Assembly: GCA_905233475.1 (NCBI GenBank)
Contig: CAJOEN010000001.1
Span: 1-62,412 of the forward strand
Length of the DNA: 62,412 nt
Origin: an uncultured Bacteroidales bacterium
GTDB lineage: Bacteria > Bacteroidota > Bacteroidia > Bacteroidales > P3
Direction: 5' to 3'
Part shown: positions 62,173-62,412 of the stretch, piece by piece
How the letters are laid out: every line of letters starts with the position of its first letter
How positions within the stretch are numbered: the first letter of the stretch is position 1
Translations under genes and position numbers: made by a program
Notes under the pieces: model-generated
Seen by the model: the letters and a program-made list of their open reading frames with translations, nothing else
What the model was told of the DNA's origin: nothing
Database searches by the model: none

Positions 62173-62409
62173 CTATGATTCCGCACAAATCCACGGAGTT
62201 CTAATAAGCTCTACAACAACTTGAAAACCCGCATCAACGAATATGCTTAAAAATATGACAATCAAGCAGATAAAAATAGGCGTGATTGATTGAACCATCA
62301 ACCAGAACTTCAAATCTGATTTGTTGTTATTTTTGCGGTCTAAATATATCTCCGCGATAGCAATCAATAAGATTATAGCGGGTAGTACTATATTGGAAAT
62401 AATATCCAT
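62173..62409 (-). CDS. Small membrane protein at the window edge
   Basis: A 78-residue frame from ATG 62409, with two predicted membrane segments (about 6-22 and 43-62) separated by a charged loop (EIYLDRKNNNKSDLK). The window ends 3 bp upstream of this ATG, so the true start may lie outside. No family recognised. Confidence 0.4.
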   Translation of the reverse strand: MDIISNIVLPAIILLIAIAEIYLDRKNNNKSDLKFWLMVQSITPIFICLIVIFLSIFVDAGFQVVVELIRTPWICAES

Positions 62410-62412
62410 CAA

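Overview
The window looks like a chromosome segment of an anaerobic member of the Bacteroidota, most likely Bacteroidales. The evidence is the repeated TAnnTTTG -7 promoter box (usually within TATCTTTGCA or TAACTTTGCA), a T9SS C-terminal sorting domain on a secreted protease, DUF4143 ATPases and GxxExxY proteins, type III glutamine synthetase, and an oxygen-independent ribonucleotide reductase (NrdDG). Genes sit on both strands in short transcription units. I see no rRNA, tRNA or CRISPR array.

Layout. 1-2.9 kb: remnant of a DUF1016 nuclease gene, palindromic intergenic elements, a lipoprotein amidohydrolase, and a two-hairpin repeat present twice. 2.9-8.1 kb: oxaloacetate decarboxylase-like protein, Cys-rich exported protein, ECF sigma factor with two membrane-anchored partners, NUDIX hydrolase, lipoprotein with a SecD-like domain. 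8.1-11.1 kb: HUH (REP-associated) transposase-like gene, DUF486 protein, CinA. 11.4-21.1 kb: ATP synthase delta-alpha-gamma operon, SAM hydrolase, NAD(P)HX repair enzyme, GH5-like lipoprotein, metal P-type ATPase and Fur-family regulator. 21.3-29.1 kb: S8 protease with T9SS signal, RuvB, DUF368, radical SAM protein, riboflavin synthase. 29.1-32.2 kb: DUF4143 ATPase behind a 49-bp palindrome, small nucleotidyltransferase, structured RNA with 6S-like features, mosaic lipoprotein. 32.4-41 kb: HtpG, redox protein, GlnN, glycosyltransferase, frameshifted GxxExxY gene between 13-bp inverted repeats, DPP4-like peptidase. 41-52.4 kb: NrdDG, PorE-like OmpA protein with a degenerate retropepsin-like tail, MiaA, TonB-like protein, phosphoesterase, peptide permease, pseudo-ureohydrolase. 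52.5-58.7 kb: S46 peptidase with a 56-residue upstream gene, glutamate dehydrogenase, GyrB. 59-62.4 kb: RhuM fragment, two-gene GIY-YIG/TIR-wHTH module, MntP.

How it fits together. Exported peptidases (S8, S9 DPP4-like, S46), a peptide-type ABC permease, glutamate dehydrogenase and GlnN suggest that peptides and amino acids matter as carbon and nitrogen source. The Cys-rich protein/sigma/Spy-like cluster, P-type ATPase/Fur pair and MntP form three separate metal or envelope-stress loci. Accessory DNA is dispersed rather than in one island: fragments of DUF1016, Fic (tentative) and RhuM genes, the GxxExxY cassette, the HUH transposase with palindromic repeats, and the GIY-YIG/TIR pair.

The strongest leads are (a) the covarying two-hairpin repeat and the HUH transposase fused to a SLOG/DprA-like domain, (b) the GIY-YIG + TIR-wHTH module, (c) the GxxExxY cassette with inverted repeats and a 7-G frameshift, (d) the 6S-like RNA, and (e) several enzyme-family proteins lacking key catalytic residues.
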